Below are positions 46,194 to 59,389 of a stretch of DNA of 64,000 nt, piece after piece. A program made the translations under genes and the position numbers. Position 1 is the stretch's first letter, and each line of letters opens with the position of its first letter. The stretch is from Gyromitra esculenta (taxonomy: Eukaryota > Ascomycota > Pezizomycetes > Pezizales > Discinaceae). The notes beneath the pieces are model-generated. The model was not told the origin of the DNA. It made no database searches and saw nothing but the letters and a program-made list of their open reading frames with translations. Location of the stretch: NCBI GenBank assembly GCA_038503075.1, contig JBCAML010000016.1, positions 372,001 to 436,000 on the forward strand. Direction: 5' to 3'.

Positions 46194-47038
46194 CCTGAGT
46201 GTTTATTAAGGGGTAAGACGAGCTGTTTGACGAACAAAGTCAGCAAATGATTGTTTGTTTACTGGTTTGTTGATGAAAGATGCTCTGCGGAGGTAAAGGG
46301 GGACTGAACACTCACAAATTAAGCGGGATGAGGGACTCGGTAAACAGCAACAAACGAATGTGCAGAGGAAATTAAGAGCGAGTGAGGAAGGACGGGAAAG
46401 AGAGAGGAAGACGGGGGATGGAGGATGGGAGAGGATATAAGAGCAGAGAAACAACGAGTGACAATTAGGCGGCGGGTTGGAGAGGCCGGAGGAAAAGCGA
46501 AAGGAGCAGCAGCATGGCCTTTATTGGCGAGAAAAAGAGGCCCGCGGATGCTGGGGAATCGCCGAGGGCCCCTGGTTTCTTCCCGCTTAGTCCAATCAAC
46601 ACAATCCCTGCCAGCGGGCGAGGCGTGCTGCTTCTAGTTAGCTTTGCCTGTCTGGTTCTCTGCCCAACGGTTCCCTGTGCATTGCATCTCGAGGCTCTCG
46701 CTGAATACCAGAACCCGATTGGCCAGGTTTATTTTTATCAATGCTTCTGAGCTTCCCCGGATGTCGAGATCCGACCCTTCGATCTTCTCTGGGCACTTTT
46801 TCTCGCGAGATTGTTCACGAGCGTGGGGTATAGTGGCAACGAAGAAAAATATTATTGCCTTTCTATCAAATTTATTTTCGAGTAAACATCCTAAATATAT
46901 CAAGAGCAGAAACCTGGGTGTGGATCCATTACGCACGTACGTATCCACACTGTCAGATGCCACTGTCAGGGGCGTACTACCACAATAGGTAGCTCTGTAC
47001 TATCGCAACATGCTGCGACAACGACAACGGTAGCAAAG
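46194..47038. other. Divergent promoter between the DUF7707 gene and YPT35
   Basis: 845 bp between two divergent start codons. Purine-rich on the left (46380-46520) and GC-richer in the middle. A 78-codon plus-strand frame (46514-46750) contains a hydrophobic stretch but is overlapped by other frames and has no recognisable domain, so I do not call it. Confidence 0.55.
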
Positions 47039-47863
47039 ATGAACGACCCAAGGTTACATTCTGGAATGAGAGGACTCCATTCCGCCAACGATCAGCAGTA
47101 TTTGAGTGAGGATGACGGGTCATTTAACCCACTGACTATAAAACTCATCGACCATACGATTATCCCGAGCGAGAATAGTCCGGGAATATGGGCGAGGAGC
47201 GCAAAGGTGGTGGACTATGTGATTGTTTCTGGGAGCAGGACAAGGGCGGGAGCATATGTGGCCTGGAACTGTTCAATCGAGACCTTTGAGGTTGGTTAGC
47301 ACTTGTTGGCTTCATCGGCGGTTGAAGTTGGGTTTGTTTGAGGCTCATGCTCATGTGTTGTCGTCATAACAGGGAGCCCAGTTCATCGTTCGAAAAAGGT
47401 CCACCATCATGGATCTCACCCCGCAGTTGCTATTCTTGTCGGGTACTCCGATTTCTGACTAGATAGAATAGGTATTCGGAATTCGATGAACTGCGTGAAA
47501 AGCTGATAGAAACATTCCCGAGATCGCGCGTATCGATACCAACCCTACCATCAAAGAGCGTTGTTTGTACGTGTTTCAGATCCCCTACTATGCTTGACAC
47601 CGGAGAATTTGGGTCTCTAGCTCTAGCTAGAACGTGGGCAGAAACATGCTAAAGCCTTCGACCAGCCAAGTTTCGTCCAAAGTTTCTTGAGGCCCGCCGT
47701 CAAGGATTGTCGTATTTCCTTTCGTAAGTTCATCCCGTCATCCACGTGTTGCAAGCGCAAAAAAATATTGATTTTTGATTGGGTCATATCAAGGTGCATC
47801 CTTTTGAATCCTGAGTTTGCAGGTTCGCCGCTCGTCAAGGAGTTTCTGTTGCGGGTTGATTAA
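47039..47863 (+). CDS. YPT35: PX-domain endosomal protein Ypt35
   Basis: Small phosphoinositide-binding protein; in yeast Ypt35 recruits the lipid-transfer protein Vps13 to endosomes and vacuoles. Five exons: 47039-47290, 47373-47398, 47472-47566, 47666-47723 and 47794-47863, giving 166 residues in one frame. The PX domain fills most of it: VVDYVIVSGSRTRAGAYVAW, then GAQFIVRKRYSEFDELREKL (the basic RRYSEF-type lipid site, with its Arg codon split by an intron), IETFPRSRVSIPTLPSKSVV, KFRPKFLEARRQGLSYFL and CILLNPEFAGSPLVKEFLL. The N-terminal 45 residues are disordered in appearance. Two internal exons are only 26 and 58 nt long. The start is the first ATG in frame. Confidence 0.85.
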
Positions 47864-48449
47864 TGCATAATTTAGTGTGTCTATTTCGTATGTTTTCCTC
47901 TTGCAAATCTACGGGGGCTTTTGTACACAGTGTTTTCTTTGTTTTGCGGGATGCCATCACGGTTAGAACGCGATTTGGGGGATTAGGGATAGGTTTTTTG
48001 AGATTTCGCTTGGGAATCATGCGGGATGTGGAGGAGGATGGACATTGGGTAATACATAGTGAATTGAGGCATCACAAAGTGCCCAGAATCGCCTTTGCAA
48101 AACGCAGCTCGAGAATGCACTCTAGCGAACTCCACCTTGCAGCACAATATCGATCTGCGAGTGAGTCCAGATGCTGATGCACCTACACCCAGACCGTGTT
48201 ATCGAGTTTGGTAGGGTGTCCCGCGCTGCTTGGTTGCGGTGCATGGCGAGAGGAAAGGAGACCCCTCCGCGCGAAACTCTGAAAACCCAAAACCTATGTT
48301 GTAGGCTACCATTGTATTTTGCCCGCGACTAGAGACGACGCCGACCCGACGACAGTCCCGATTGCATTCTACGAGGTTTTAGACTTTTTTTTGGTCGTCA
48401 CGCACCCTACGAGCCGTAGCACTGTGAAGAATGAAAGAGACTTTACGCC
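47864..48449. other. Spacer YPT35-SAS4
   Basis: 586 bp between two genes in tandem. The open frame at 47863-48177 on the plus strand overlaps the YPT35 stop and shows no domain. The right end holds the SAS4-gene promoter and a short upstream ORF. Confidence 0.55.
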
Positions 48450-48523
48450 ATGAAACGAAAGGTCCCCCATATAATCCTGCGCTTCAGCAAACACAGTCCT
48501 TCTGCTTCAGCTGCTCCGTCTGA
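48431..48523 (+). other. Upstream ORF overlapping the SAS4-domain gene start
   Basis: An ATG 19 nt before the proposed main start opens a 30-codon frame in a different register, running past the main ATG to a TGA at 48521-48523. If both are in the mRNA, ribosomes meet this ATG first. Whether the transcript starts upstream of 48431 is unknown. Confidence 0.45.
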
Positions 48524-50158
48524 AATTTCGTCTACGAAGTTTAGGTCAGCTTCAACCTTTGCCACTATAACAGAGACTGTGACCGAGCCGTCCGCTGCTC
48601 TGGCGAATCCCATGGCGCGAGAATCCTCCGTGAACGAAGGCGCTGGTGCGCGAAACGACAAACGCAATAGGAGCGTTCAAAATAAGTATAACGGGCGCAG
48701 TAGTTCTACCCATCATTCTGGCCCTACTCTGCCTACACCATCACCAACCCTCCCTATCGCTTCCTCTGCGCCTCAATTGATTGGAAAGAGGAAACGTGCC
48801 GTTCCGAAAAGCATCGGCGGTGGAAAAGGGGATCTGCAACCTCCACCGAAGAAAGCTTGGAGGCCAACAGCTCCAGAGCAACCTGCAGCCCAAACAACAA
48901 CACCAACGCCTAATGGCACCGAAAAAAAAGATGGTGATAAAAGAGTAACTAGGAGTCAAGACACTCGACAGAAGAGTGAGTTGGCAGAATGGTTTGAAGA
49001 TAGGGACGACGACGACGGTAAACATAAATTTTTAACTTTTATATTATGCCACTGCGATTTCATTACTCCATGAACTAATATTCTAGTCCTCTAGATTTTG
49101 TTGATATCGATTTTCAAATGACTATCATACATCATGATACTCCTCTAATACATCTACGAAACACCAGCAAAACTAGGCCTAATGGTCTGTCGAATGGTAA
49201 CGTTTTCAACGGAAATGTTGACGTAAATGGCAGCGAGAAAGCCTATCCTTTAGAAGCCACTGCCTCGGAACCTCCCGAAACCAACTCCCGCGACCCTATT
49301 GCTTCAACAAGCGACGTTCTCGTGCAGACAATCGATCTCGGGTCAGAGGTTCGATCCAGCCATTCTCGATTGACAAGGTTTGCTACAGACCCGTTAATGG
49401 ACGATCTGTACATCAAGCCACATCGTGGGATGGGAAGAGAAGAAAAGAGGCTTCGTAATGTCGAACGCGATAAAGCAGCCTACGACAAGCAAAGATACGA
49501 GGGGAGATTAGAAAAACTCCGAGGAACGGACTGGATAAAGACATTTAACCTAGTCGGGGTTGCTGCTAAACTGGGTAATGGTGAAATGGAGAAGAGAAGA
49601 AAGGCCGTGATAAAATGGCATGAGTTATTGCTAGAGAAATTCAAGGCATGGAAAGAGGAGGAACGACGACAAAAAGCTGCCAAAGGAGGAAGACTTAGTA
49701 GGAGCATGACGAATAGTCAAGACAGGGACACCGTGGAGCCTGAAGGTCCCAATGGGCACGCTCGTGAGCAAGCCGATGACGGGCAAGACGATGAAGACGA
49801 TGAAGACGAGGAGGAAGAAGATATCTATGCCATTGTCGACGATTCTGATGATGCGGGTGACAATTCCTACCGCTCAAAACAGCATCGTTACCCATCGAAG
49901 TGGTTAAAAGGGACCCACCGACTTCCTTATGTTGAGAGTCTAAAGAAAAAACAACCGGAGCCTAAACCTTTCATATCGTTTTATGATAAGCCGCATATGC
50001 GTTTGGCTGCGATTAGCACTGGTCGGAAAAGTTCGCGGAATTTGACAGCTTTTGGAGAGCCACTTCCAGAGATTGAGGAGAAGGAATTTTTGCTTCCGGA
50101 TGAGTTTTTTCAACAAACAGCGAGGCATATGAGAGCTCGCAGGCGGGTGTCCAAATGA
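48450..50158 (+). CDS. SAS4-domain protein, probable subunit of a MYST acetyltransferase complex
   Basis: Two exons, 48450-49017 and 49095-50158, give 543 residues. The region from about residue 288 to 385 matches the SAS4 (something about silencing 4) domain: DPLMDDLYIKPHRGMGREEK, then LRNVERDKAAYDKQRYEGRL and LRGTDWIKTFNLVG. In yeast Sas4 bridges the MYST enzyme Sas2 and Sas5. It is followed by a coiled-coil stretch (WHELLLEKFKAWKEEERRQK), a long acidic run (DDEDDEDEEEEDIYAIVDDS) and a C-terminal block PSKWLKGTHRLPY ending near FGEPLPEIEEKEFLLPDEFF. The first 190 residues are basic and disordered (LIGKRKRAVPK). The intron removes two in-frame stops, and its acceptor at 49094 gives the split Asp codon. 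Esa1 lies 7 kb downstream. Confidence 0.78.
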
Positions 50159-51636
50159 CAAGTTCGTTAAACGGAACGGGTAAAAGTATATAATAACATC
50201 TAGTGCTTTCCATTGTCGTTTTCCATTTTTCCACTCTTCTTTCTATTTTCTTTCTATTTTCTTTCTTTCTTCTGGGAATGTGGTGTATTAAGGGTTTTTT
50301 TCTCCGGTTTTTTCTTTCTTTCCTATACTATCTGCTTTCTTTTGTTTGGGGGTTTCTGCTTTTATTTACCAATTTCTCTTGCGAGTCTTCTCTATTTTTC
50401 TTTTGCTTTTCTATGGGAATTTTGCGGGCTGGGTTTTCATCTTCAATTTATTTTGCTCATCGGTTTTGCGGTTCTTTGCTTGCTTGCGGTGGGATTGGAC
50501 TGGATGGCATGGCTCAACCATGGTCATGCAATGTATTTTTATTATTGGCTCTCACGCCTTCTGCGCCTCCATACTGTACATGTACTGCACACTATAAATC
50601 ATCAGGAAAAGGGAAGTGGAAGGATTAATTGATATGGGTCTCAGGATTGTTTGTCTTGGTGAGGGAATATGCATGTTTGCTGTTGATGACTTCTCGGCTC
50701 TTCTCGTCTCCAATGTAAAGGAGTTTTCGACAGCGGCAGCAGGCACAGTTATGTGTCCGGGGGGGACCAAAGGAGGTTTCACGTGAGGAATCGAAAACGT
50801 GCGTGTATTGGTTGGAACTTGGAGTAGTATCACGGCAGCATCTCGCGGACTTCGATGTCGGCCCAGATCCCTCTGGTGGAGGTTGCAATGTGCCAAGACC
50901 ACACAAGCCACATGCGGCTTGTGTAGAAACACTAGCCGACTTCACGTCTCGACGCTGGTGCCCCCATAGATAATGACGCTCTACCATCGCTGACACTGAC
51001 ACAAGCCGCCATCAGTCTGTCAGGCAGTCACAACACCAATCTTTCACTCACTGAAATACACTGGATCGGACACGTCTACGTCTCCTGCCACTCGCCTTCA
51101 TTTTCCTTGCTTGACCCCCCCCTTTCTCCCGCCGCGTCGCTCGTGCCATCACCACCGAGGACTCGACCAGCGTTCCGGTACGTGATTGCCTAGCGCATCA
51201 ACAACTCCAACAGCGAGCGACAAGAATAACGGCTGTTAGAGCGTTAATAGGTGTGAGCAAAGTCTATTAGACTAGCTCCCCGTTTCATCGACAAGCTTGA
51301 AGAGGCAAGACAGCTGGCTGGACAACTGAGAGGTCAGAAACTGGAACTTGCGGGAGGAGCTTGAGGGTCTGAAGAAGGAGAAACTTTGTTGGGGGGAGGC
51401 TCTCGTCATTTTTGAGCGAGAATTTTCTTTTTTTTGGAGGGAAGACATCAGAAGAGGATGAAGACCGTGTTCTTGCTGGCATAGAAGGGACGACTCAAAA
51501 ACGCCGATTTTTTTCTACGTTTTTTGCGTGTCTCGCTCGCACAACTTCACCAAACTCACTTCCCGCCACACTTACGTTCGTTTCTGCAATAGCTACGAGC
51601 TTTTTTCTTCGATTTTTCACAGAATAGCTTGATAAA
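50159..51636. other. Spacer SAS4-TAF2, no certain gene
   Basis: T-rich 3' UTR-like DNA (50200-50460), then GC-richer sequence upstream of TAF2, with one TACATGTA at 50577-50584. A 65-codon minus-strand frame (51285-51482) starts MPARTRSSSSSDVF followed by PPKKRK, resembling a nuclear signal, but has no recognisable continuation, so I leave it uncalled. Other frames look like chance. Confidence 0.5.
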
Positions 51637-54600
51637 ATGCCGGTAGCTACGGAAGTACCCGTTTTCGCACAGTCTCAGCAACAAAATTCACAGTCATCGC
51701 AACAACAGTCTCAACAACAATCGCAACAGCAGGCGCCGCCCCCGCCACAAGTAATCTATAATCGTGGGTTTAATATATAAGTCTCACCAGTCTTAAATCT
51801 CGTACCGGAGGTGTACTGACAGTTTTGCACTGGCCATCAGAAGGTTGGACTAGAAATCGATTTTGCCAACAAAAGCTTAAAGGTATGCGATTCCTGCTGC
51901 CAAAGTATCACGAGGGCGGCTGTGCTAAGGTTTACGCGTTAATAGGGTTGGACGGAGATTACAGTTAACCCAACCGATGCTACCCTGAGGCAACTCCGAT
52001 TGAACTGTAGACAGTGCAGTATGTATCATCTTGGGCATCGGATATCCTTAAAGAGCACATATTAACATTGAGGCGGGGAACCGTAGAAATAACTAAATGT
52101 CTTGTCAATGGGAAATCACCATCCGTGACGTACACTGAACCATATAGCAACTTCAAAATCCACCCAACAGCCACTGTACATCAATATCATCAATTGATGA
52201 AGAAGCTGGATGGAGCTTTCAGCGACCCTCCCGAGCATGAATTGATTATTAATCTTCCTCCAAAAGTGAGGATAGAACCGGCAGTGAGTGTTTCCCTAGT
52301 CCGATTTTCTCAAAAAAATCGAAATATTCTTCATTTATCTACGAAACTAAATCAATAAAGGACCCTTTTGGTATTGCTGCACAAAATATGCTTTCTGGGC
52401 GGAACAATACCGCGTTGAAACGGGAGTCTCCGGATGTTATTGCTGGTGCTATGACTCCGGCTCTTACTCGGGCAGATACCCTAGCATCATTAGCATTTAG
52501 CCCTCTCAGAGTCAGGATTGAATATGTAATCGAACATGTCCGTGATGGATTCACGTTTGTTGGTTGTGATGCTGGTGATATGAGATATCCTCATGCTTAT
52601 ACTACACACTCCCCCTTACCGGGAGCAGCGTGTTGTCTCTTCCCTACTCTTGACGGAATACATGAAAGATGGACATGGGAAATTGAGGTGACGGTTCCGA
52701 AAACTATCGGGGACATCGAGAAGTCTTCCTCGCCTCCGCTCCAAGTTAATGGAAGTGGAGCTGCAAAAAGTGGGGTCAATGGGGTCAGCGGAAATCACGG
52801 ATCTTCTGAAGAAATGGAGGATTTACAGACAGACGAAGACAATGATCTTGACATTACGGTCGTTTGTAGTGGGAACTATAAAGATGAGGTTGGTTTGAAA
52901 AATTGATCTATTTCTGGGTGTTTGTATTAACTCTAAAAAGGAGGTCCACCCCACCGAGCCTTGGAAAAAGATTCTCAAGTTTGAGCAACCTCAAGCAGTG
53001 GCACCACAACATATTGCAATTGCAGCTGGACCTTTTGAACGAGTTAATCTTTCAGAATATCGAGACGTCGAAACTGAAGAGGCTATGGGCACCCTGAGTG
53101 TAGATGTGTTGGGGTATTGTCTTCCTGGAAGAGAGCCAGATCTTAGGAATACTTGCATGTTCATTCCCAAGGTAGCACCCGAAAAGATAAGCCCAAGTTT
53201 CTTTTCCTGGCTGACACATAAAAGGCTCTTGATTACATCTATAAAGAATTTGGGCAATATATCTTTCAAGCATTTAAAGTTTGCTTTGTTGATGAGCTTG
53301 CAACAGATACGACAGAGTCTGCTTCATTGATTTTGTGCAGTAGTCGTCTACTTTTTCCGGAAACCGTTATCGACCCGATTTGGCCTGTCACGCGGACGCT
53401 CACATATGCATTGGCAGCGCAATGGGCTGGGGTGCACATCGTCCCGAAAGATTGGCAAGACATATGGGTTGTGGTTGGGATTGCGTACTGGATGACTGGA
53501 TGCTTTCTCAAGACATTAATGGGAAACAATGAATACCGTTTCAAACTTAAGAAAGATGCCGAAAAGATATGTGAGCTTGACATCGGGCGTGCATCACTTT
53601 ATGCTCAGGGAATCCAAATTCCGATCGACCCAGAATGCCTAGATTTCATTAAGCTTAAGGCTCCTGTGGTATTGACAATTCTTGAGAAACGGTTATGGAA
53701 AGTTAGTTCCTCGATGGTCCTACATCGTGTGGTTCGGAAGACCTTCTTGGCAGCAGTGGCAGGCGAATTGAAGAATGGGCTTATGAGTACTACACACTTC
53801 ATCCGAGTTTGCGAGAAGAGCAGCCACACAAAACTAGATAGCTTCTTCCAACAGTGGGTGTATGGGTCGGGATATCCTCGGTTTGAGGTTTCGCAGAGGT
53901 TTAACAAGAAGCGGATGATCGTGGAAATGGGAATTCGTCAGGTCCAGGCGACCGAGACGCCGACTCGGCGAGTAACAGCGGATGGATTTATGAAGGATGC
54001 TCAAGATCATTTGCGACATGTGGTGGTGGGACCTATACGACCACTTTTCACTGGGCCCATGACTATCCGAATACACGAAGCGGATGGTACACCTTATGAA
54101 CATGTTGTTGATATCAAGGATGGCTATACGAAACTTGATATCCCTTATAACACAAAATATAAGCGACTAAAGCGCTCACGGCGACAAAAAGAGCGGGCTG
54201 CTGCTGGTGCGGGTGTTGATATTAGTATCGATGCACAGAACGACGATGTTTTGCTTTATTGCTTGGGCGATGTTTTGCAGAGTGAAGATGAGGTGGATGA
54301 TTGGAGATTGGAGGACTGGTCGAAGGAGGATGAAGATAAGATGGCTCAGGAGTCCTTCGAGTGGATTCGCATGGATGCCGATTTCGAGTGGATCTGTACC
54401 CTCAAAGTTGGCCAACCGGATTACATGTTCCTTTCGCAACTGCAGCAAGACCGAGATGTCATTGCTCAGTATGAGGTATGTTAATGGATATCATGAATGG
54501 TGTATTGTCAGGGCTAAATTGACTTTTATAGGCGTTGCAACACTTCTCGAACATAAAAGAATCAGGTCTTATATCATCAATTCTTGTCAGAACGTTGATG

Positions 54601-56232
54601 GATCGGCGATACTACCATGGGATTCGAACAGCAGCCGCGCTAGCCCTTTCTAAATGTGCTACAGCCGACTTGGCATGGGTGGGCCAATTCCACCTTATGA
54701 AAGCGTTTCAGGAATTTTTCTGTTTCCCAGGGTCATCAATACCTCGAAGCAATGACTTCACCGACTTCACCTCGTACTATGTACAGAAAGCTATCCCAAC
54801 CTCGATGTCGAGAATCCGAAATCTGTCGGGGGCTTGTCCAACTACAGCCCAAAAATGGCTATTGGATGTGCTTCGTTATAACGACAATTCAAACAATATC
54901 GTAAGTTTGCTAAGGTTTGAGAAAGGGCGCTCAAGAAGGCTAACTGGTAGCTAGTTTGATGATTGTTACTACGTGGCGAATCTCATGAAATCTCTGACCA
55001 ATACACTTACGTTATCAAAGCCGGCCGGTGGTGATTTTAGCAATGGATATGAGTTTGAGGACGAGGAAGCCGCAACTACTCAGGAAGCTGCTATTCGAGA
55101 AATCGAGAGATATCAACGCATGGATCAATGGCAGCCAACTTATCAAAATATTGTCTCAGAAATCTCATTGGAGGTTCGGAGGGACTTGACTCTGTCTGGA
55201 GTGAAAAATGCGAAAATGGAACTTTTTATGTCGTATACCAGAGAAGGAACGCTGGATACTCTCCGAGCAAAGGCTTTCGATTGTATGGTCGATCTTGGTG
55301 CTCTTAGAAATCCTGCTTTGATGGAGTACATATGCAAGGTTGTTGGTACCGATCCTTCAGCATACATCCGCAAGCGTGTTTACGGCGCGTTTGTAAAAGG
55401 ATTGGGTATGATAGCTGTTGGTGACGATAAGTCAATGGGGAAGGATGTTCCGGATGCAAACTTCGGTGAAATGATGATTATTGAAGATGGTGGCGACTCT
55501 TCGAACTCACGCAAGGATGAGCTAGCCCGGGAAACTATCGCTGGTGCAGTAGAATCTCTGAAAAAGGAAATTAGTGATGATTTAGTCCTAAAAGAGGGTA
55601 TTTGGAAAGCTGTGACGTTTGTAACCCCATTCGGTCTCTATTACTTCTGGATCTTATTGACATTTATTCTCTCGCTTCCTAGATCCCAGGAGATTGGATT
55701 GATCGAGATCCGGTCTCTGCTAGACCTCTGCAGACTTCTTTACGAGACTAAAGATTCGCTCATCGTGGTGATGAAACGTCCGCGCCATCTGAGGTGTGAG
55801 CATGTCGGAAAGGTTTGTGTGGTTATGTTTGTAGTAGTGTATAGTTATCCGGGTTTTAACATAATTTACCAGGCTGTCTTAAAATTCAAATGGACCTTTG
55901 ACGCGCAACCAAAACCCTTACCACCACCTGCTCGGCCGCCACCACTCAAGCTTATTACTACACCGAAACCAAGGTCTAATGGTACTCCTGGGGGGAGAAA
56001 GATCAAAGAGCCAAAACATTATGCCGAGAGAACATCCTCAATTTCCAAGTCTGCCTCGAGATCTACTCCAAAGCCTGTTCCGAGATCATCGGCTACTCCT
56101 AAACCATCAGCTCCTCCCAAACCATCCACCTCAGCTAACTCAACCCCTCGGACAGCCCATAGTAAACCGCCAAAAATAGTACTAAAGCTAAAGAATCCGC
56201 TTTCACAAAATGGAACACCACGGTCTTCTTGA
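51637..56232 (+). CDS. TAF2: TFIID subunit TAF2 (yeast Tsm1)
   Basis: Largest promoter-contacting TFIID subunit after TAF1; it binds initiator DNA and has an inactive M1-aminopeptidase-like fold. Eleven exons: 51637-51750, 51823-51882, 51946-52018, 52087-52283, 52361-52888, 52941-53171, 53225-54475, 54532-54900, 54955-55611, 55690-55812 and 55873-56232, giving about 1320 residues. After a Gln/Pro leader come QKVGLEIDFANKSLKGWTEI, TLRQLRLNCRQCKITKCLVN, RDGFTFVGCDAGDMRYPHAY, ERWTWEIEVTVPKTIGDIE, VSSSMVLHRVVRKTFLA and SGYPRFEVSQRFNKKRMIVE. HEAT-like repeats follow (YYHGIRTAAALALSKCATAD), then a Pro/Ser/Lys-rich basic tail. No HExxH zinc motif was seen, as expected for TAF2. Introns 9 and 10 are multiples of three without stops, so their exact borders are less certain. 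Confidence 0.92.
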
Positions 56233-57212
56233 TAGTGAAGTCTTTGATTTTTTAGTGGGGCCTTTTCTTCGCTTTACAGGTTGGAAATTTTCTACTTCTG
56301 TTTCTCCTACATACTATCCATGGTCCCATCTCTTACACCATATTTCTCTTCTTTGCCACCTGGTTTTTATTTTTGGTAGGTCTATGGATTTTTAGTTTTT
56401 CTTCTTCTTACAGATGTGTATCACTACAGAGGCCTTTTTGTACACTTTTTTCATTTTACTTCTCGTCTGGGCGCGGGTTGTTACTAGGGGGATTTGGGGG
56501 GAAGGTGGTCTTTTTGTTTCGCAAAGGCATAGCATGAATCGGGATCGGCGTTGAATTATTTATTTCTTCTGTTTGTGTTTGTTTTTTTCTCCTTCTACTC
56601 ATTATATTTCTTCCGGGTGTGTGAAACTGTTCTTCTTTATTACTGTCATTAAAATGTAGGTCGCGAGTCACTGGCATGATAGTCGTGTTATCGAATTGGT
56701 AGGGGGTGAGGGCTTTGTATAAGAGATAGTTATTTTATCTTTTAAAACATGGGGAAAGAGAAGTCGACAAAGTGTTGAAGGACCAAAACTCCTTTGGCCA
56801 TTTGTTGAGTGATGGTTCATATATAGAGGACTGCCATGGTAAATTGGTAATAGATTTGAATTTCGTCGGTGCTGGGCTGATCCCGTGCTATAGCTATCTA
56901 TAAATACGTGTACGTAGGTGTTATATGACAATTTGAATTTATTTAGTGAGTTACTATAGGAGGAGACAAGGTAGCCTTTTAATATGGTTTGGAAAGTACA
57001 GGGAGCATGGAGAAAGCTTATTACGGAGCCTCAACTAAAAGAAATATTGCCATATCAGTCTGCTTGAGGCCTAGCGTATATGATTACGTATTCATATCCC
57101 CAACGTCACCTCATGTTTCAACGCGTCAACACTCAATCTTCTGGAGGATTATCTTCAGTAATACAGACCTGAATCGCTCGAAAAAACTATATTCTTGCTG
57201 CTGAAGTCGTAC
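56233..57212. other. Spacer TAF2-ESA1, no gene seen
   Basis: T-rich 3' flank of TAF2 followed by the ESA1 promoter. No supportable frame and no recognisable repeat. Confidence 0.6.
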
Positions 57213-58921
<1,709 letters not shown>

Positions 58922-59389
58922 GCTTTCGAAGCTATCACTTGTTCTCGGTTTTATATTTTTAATTTTGGGGCCTTTCTTTTTTATTTTTTGAGATATCCTG
59001 GGATATCCTTCTTAATAGTTTTTTTTTGTTGGGTGGTTTATTGTTTTTTTTGTTGGATGTGGAGTTGAGGCTTTTTTTGTTCATATTCTTTTGTTCAGAG
59101 TTGCTCGTGTATTATGTTGGTACGATTTCATGGTAGTATAAGGCTTGAGTGATCATTCAGGCTTGTGAGGCTATAATATTATTCGGTGTCTGTTTCATTA
59201 CACTCTATCTGGTTATCTGCACTCTGTAAGATATCTAATGCCTGGTTGTATTAACCAACAAGAAAACCCCCCATTTCCAACCCTCCCCAACTTAAATCCT
59301 TTTGCCGCATCCAACATAACGAACCGCGCATACAGGTGTGAGCTAAACTTAAACAAAATGAAGGACAGCTAACCTATGAGCACTAGTAT
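58922..59389. other. Convergent spacer, no gene seen
   Basis: 468 bp between the ESA1 and DUF2306 stops, strongly T-rich on the ESA1 side as in a 3' UTR. Nothing else seen. Confidence 0.6.

Noticed and set aside
50203..50632. Phe/Leu-rich frames of about 140 codons resembling a membrane protein
   Set aside because: They translate the T-rich 3' flank of the SAS4-domain gene; three frames are open at once and none has a conserved motif.
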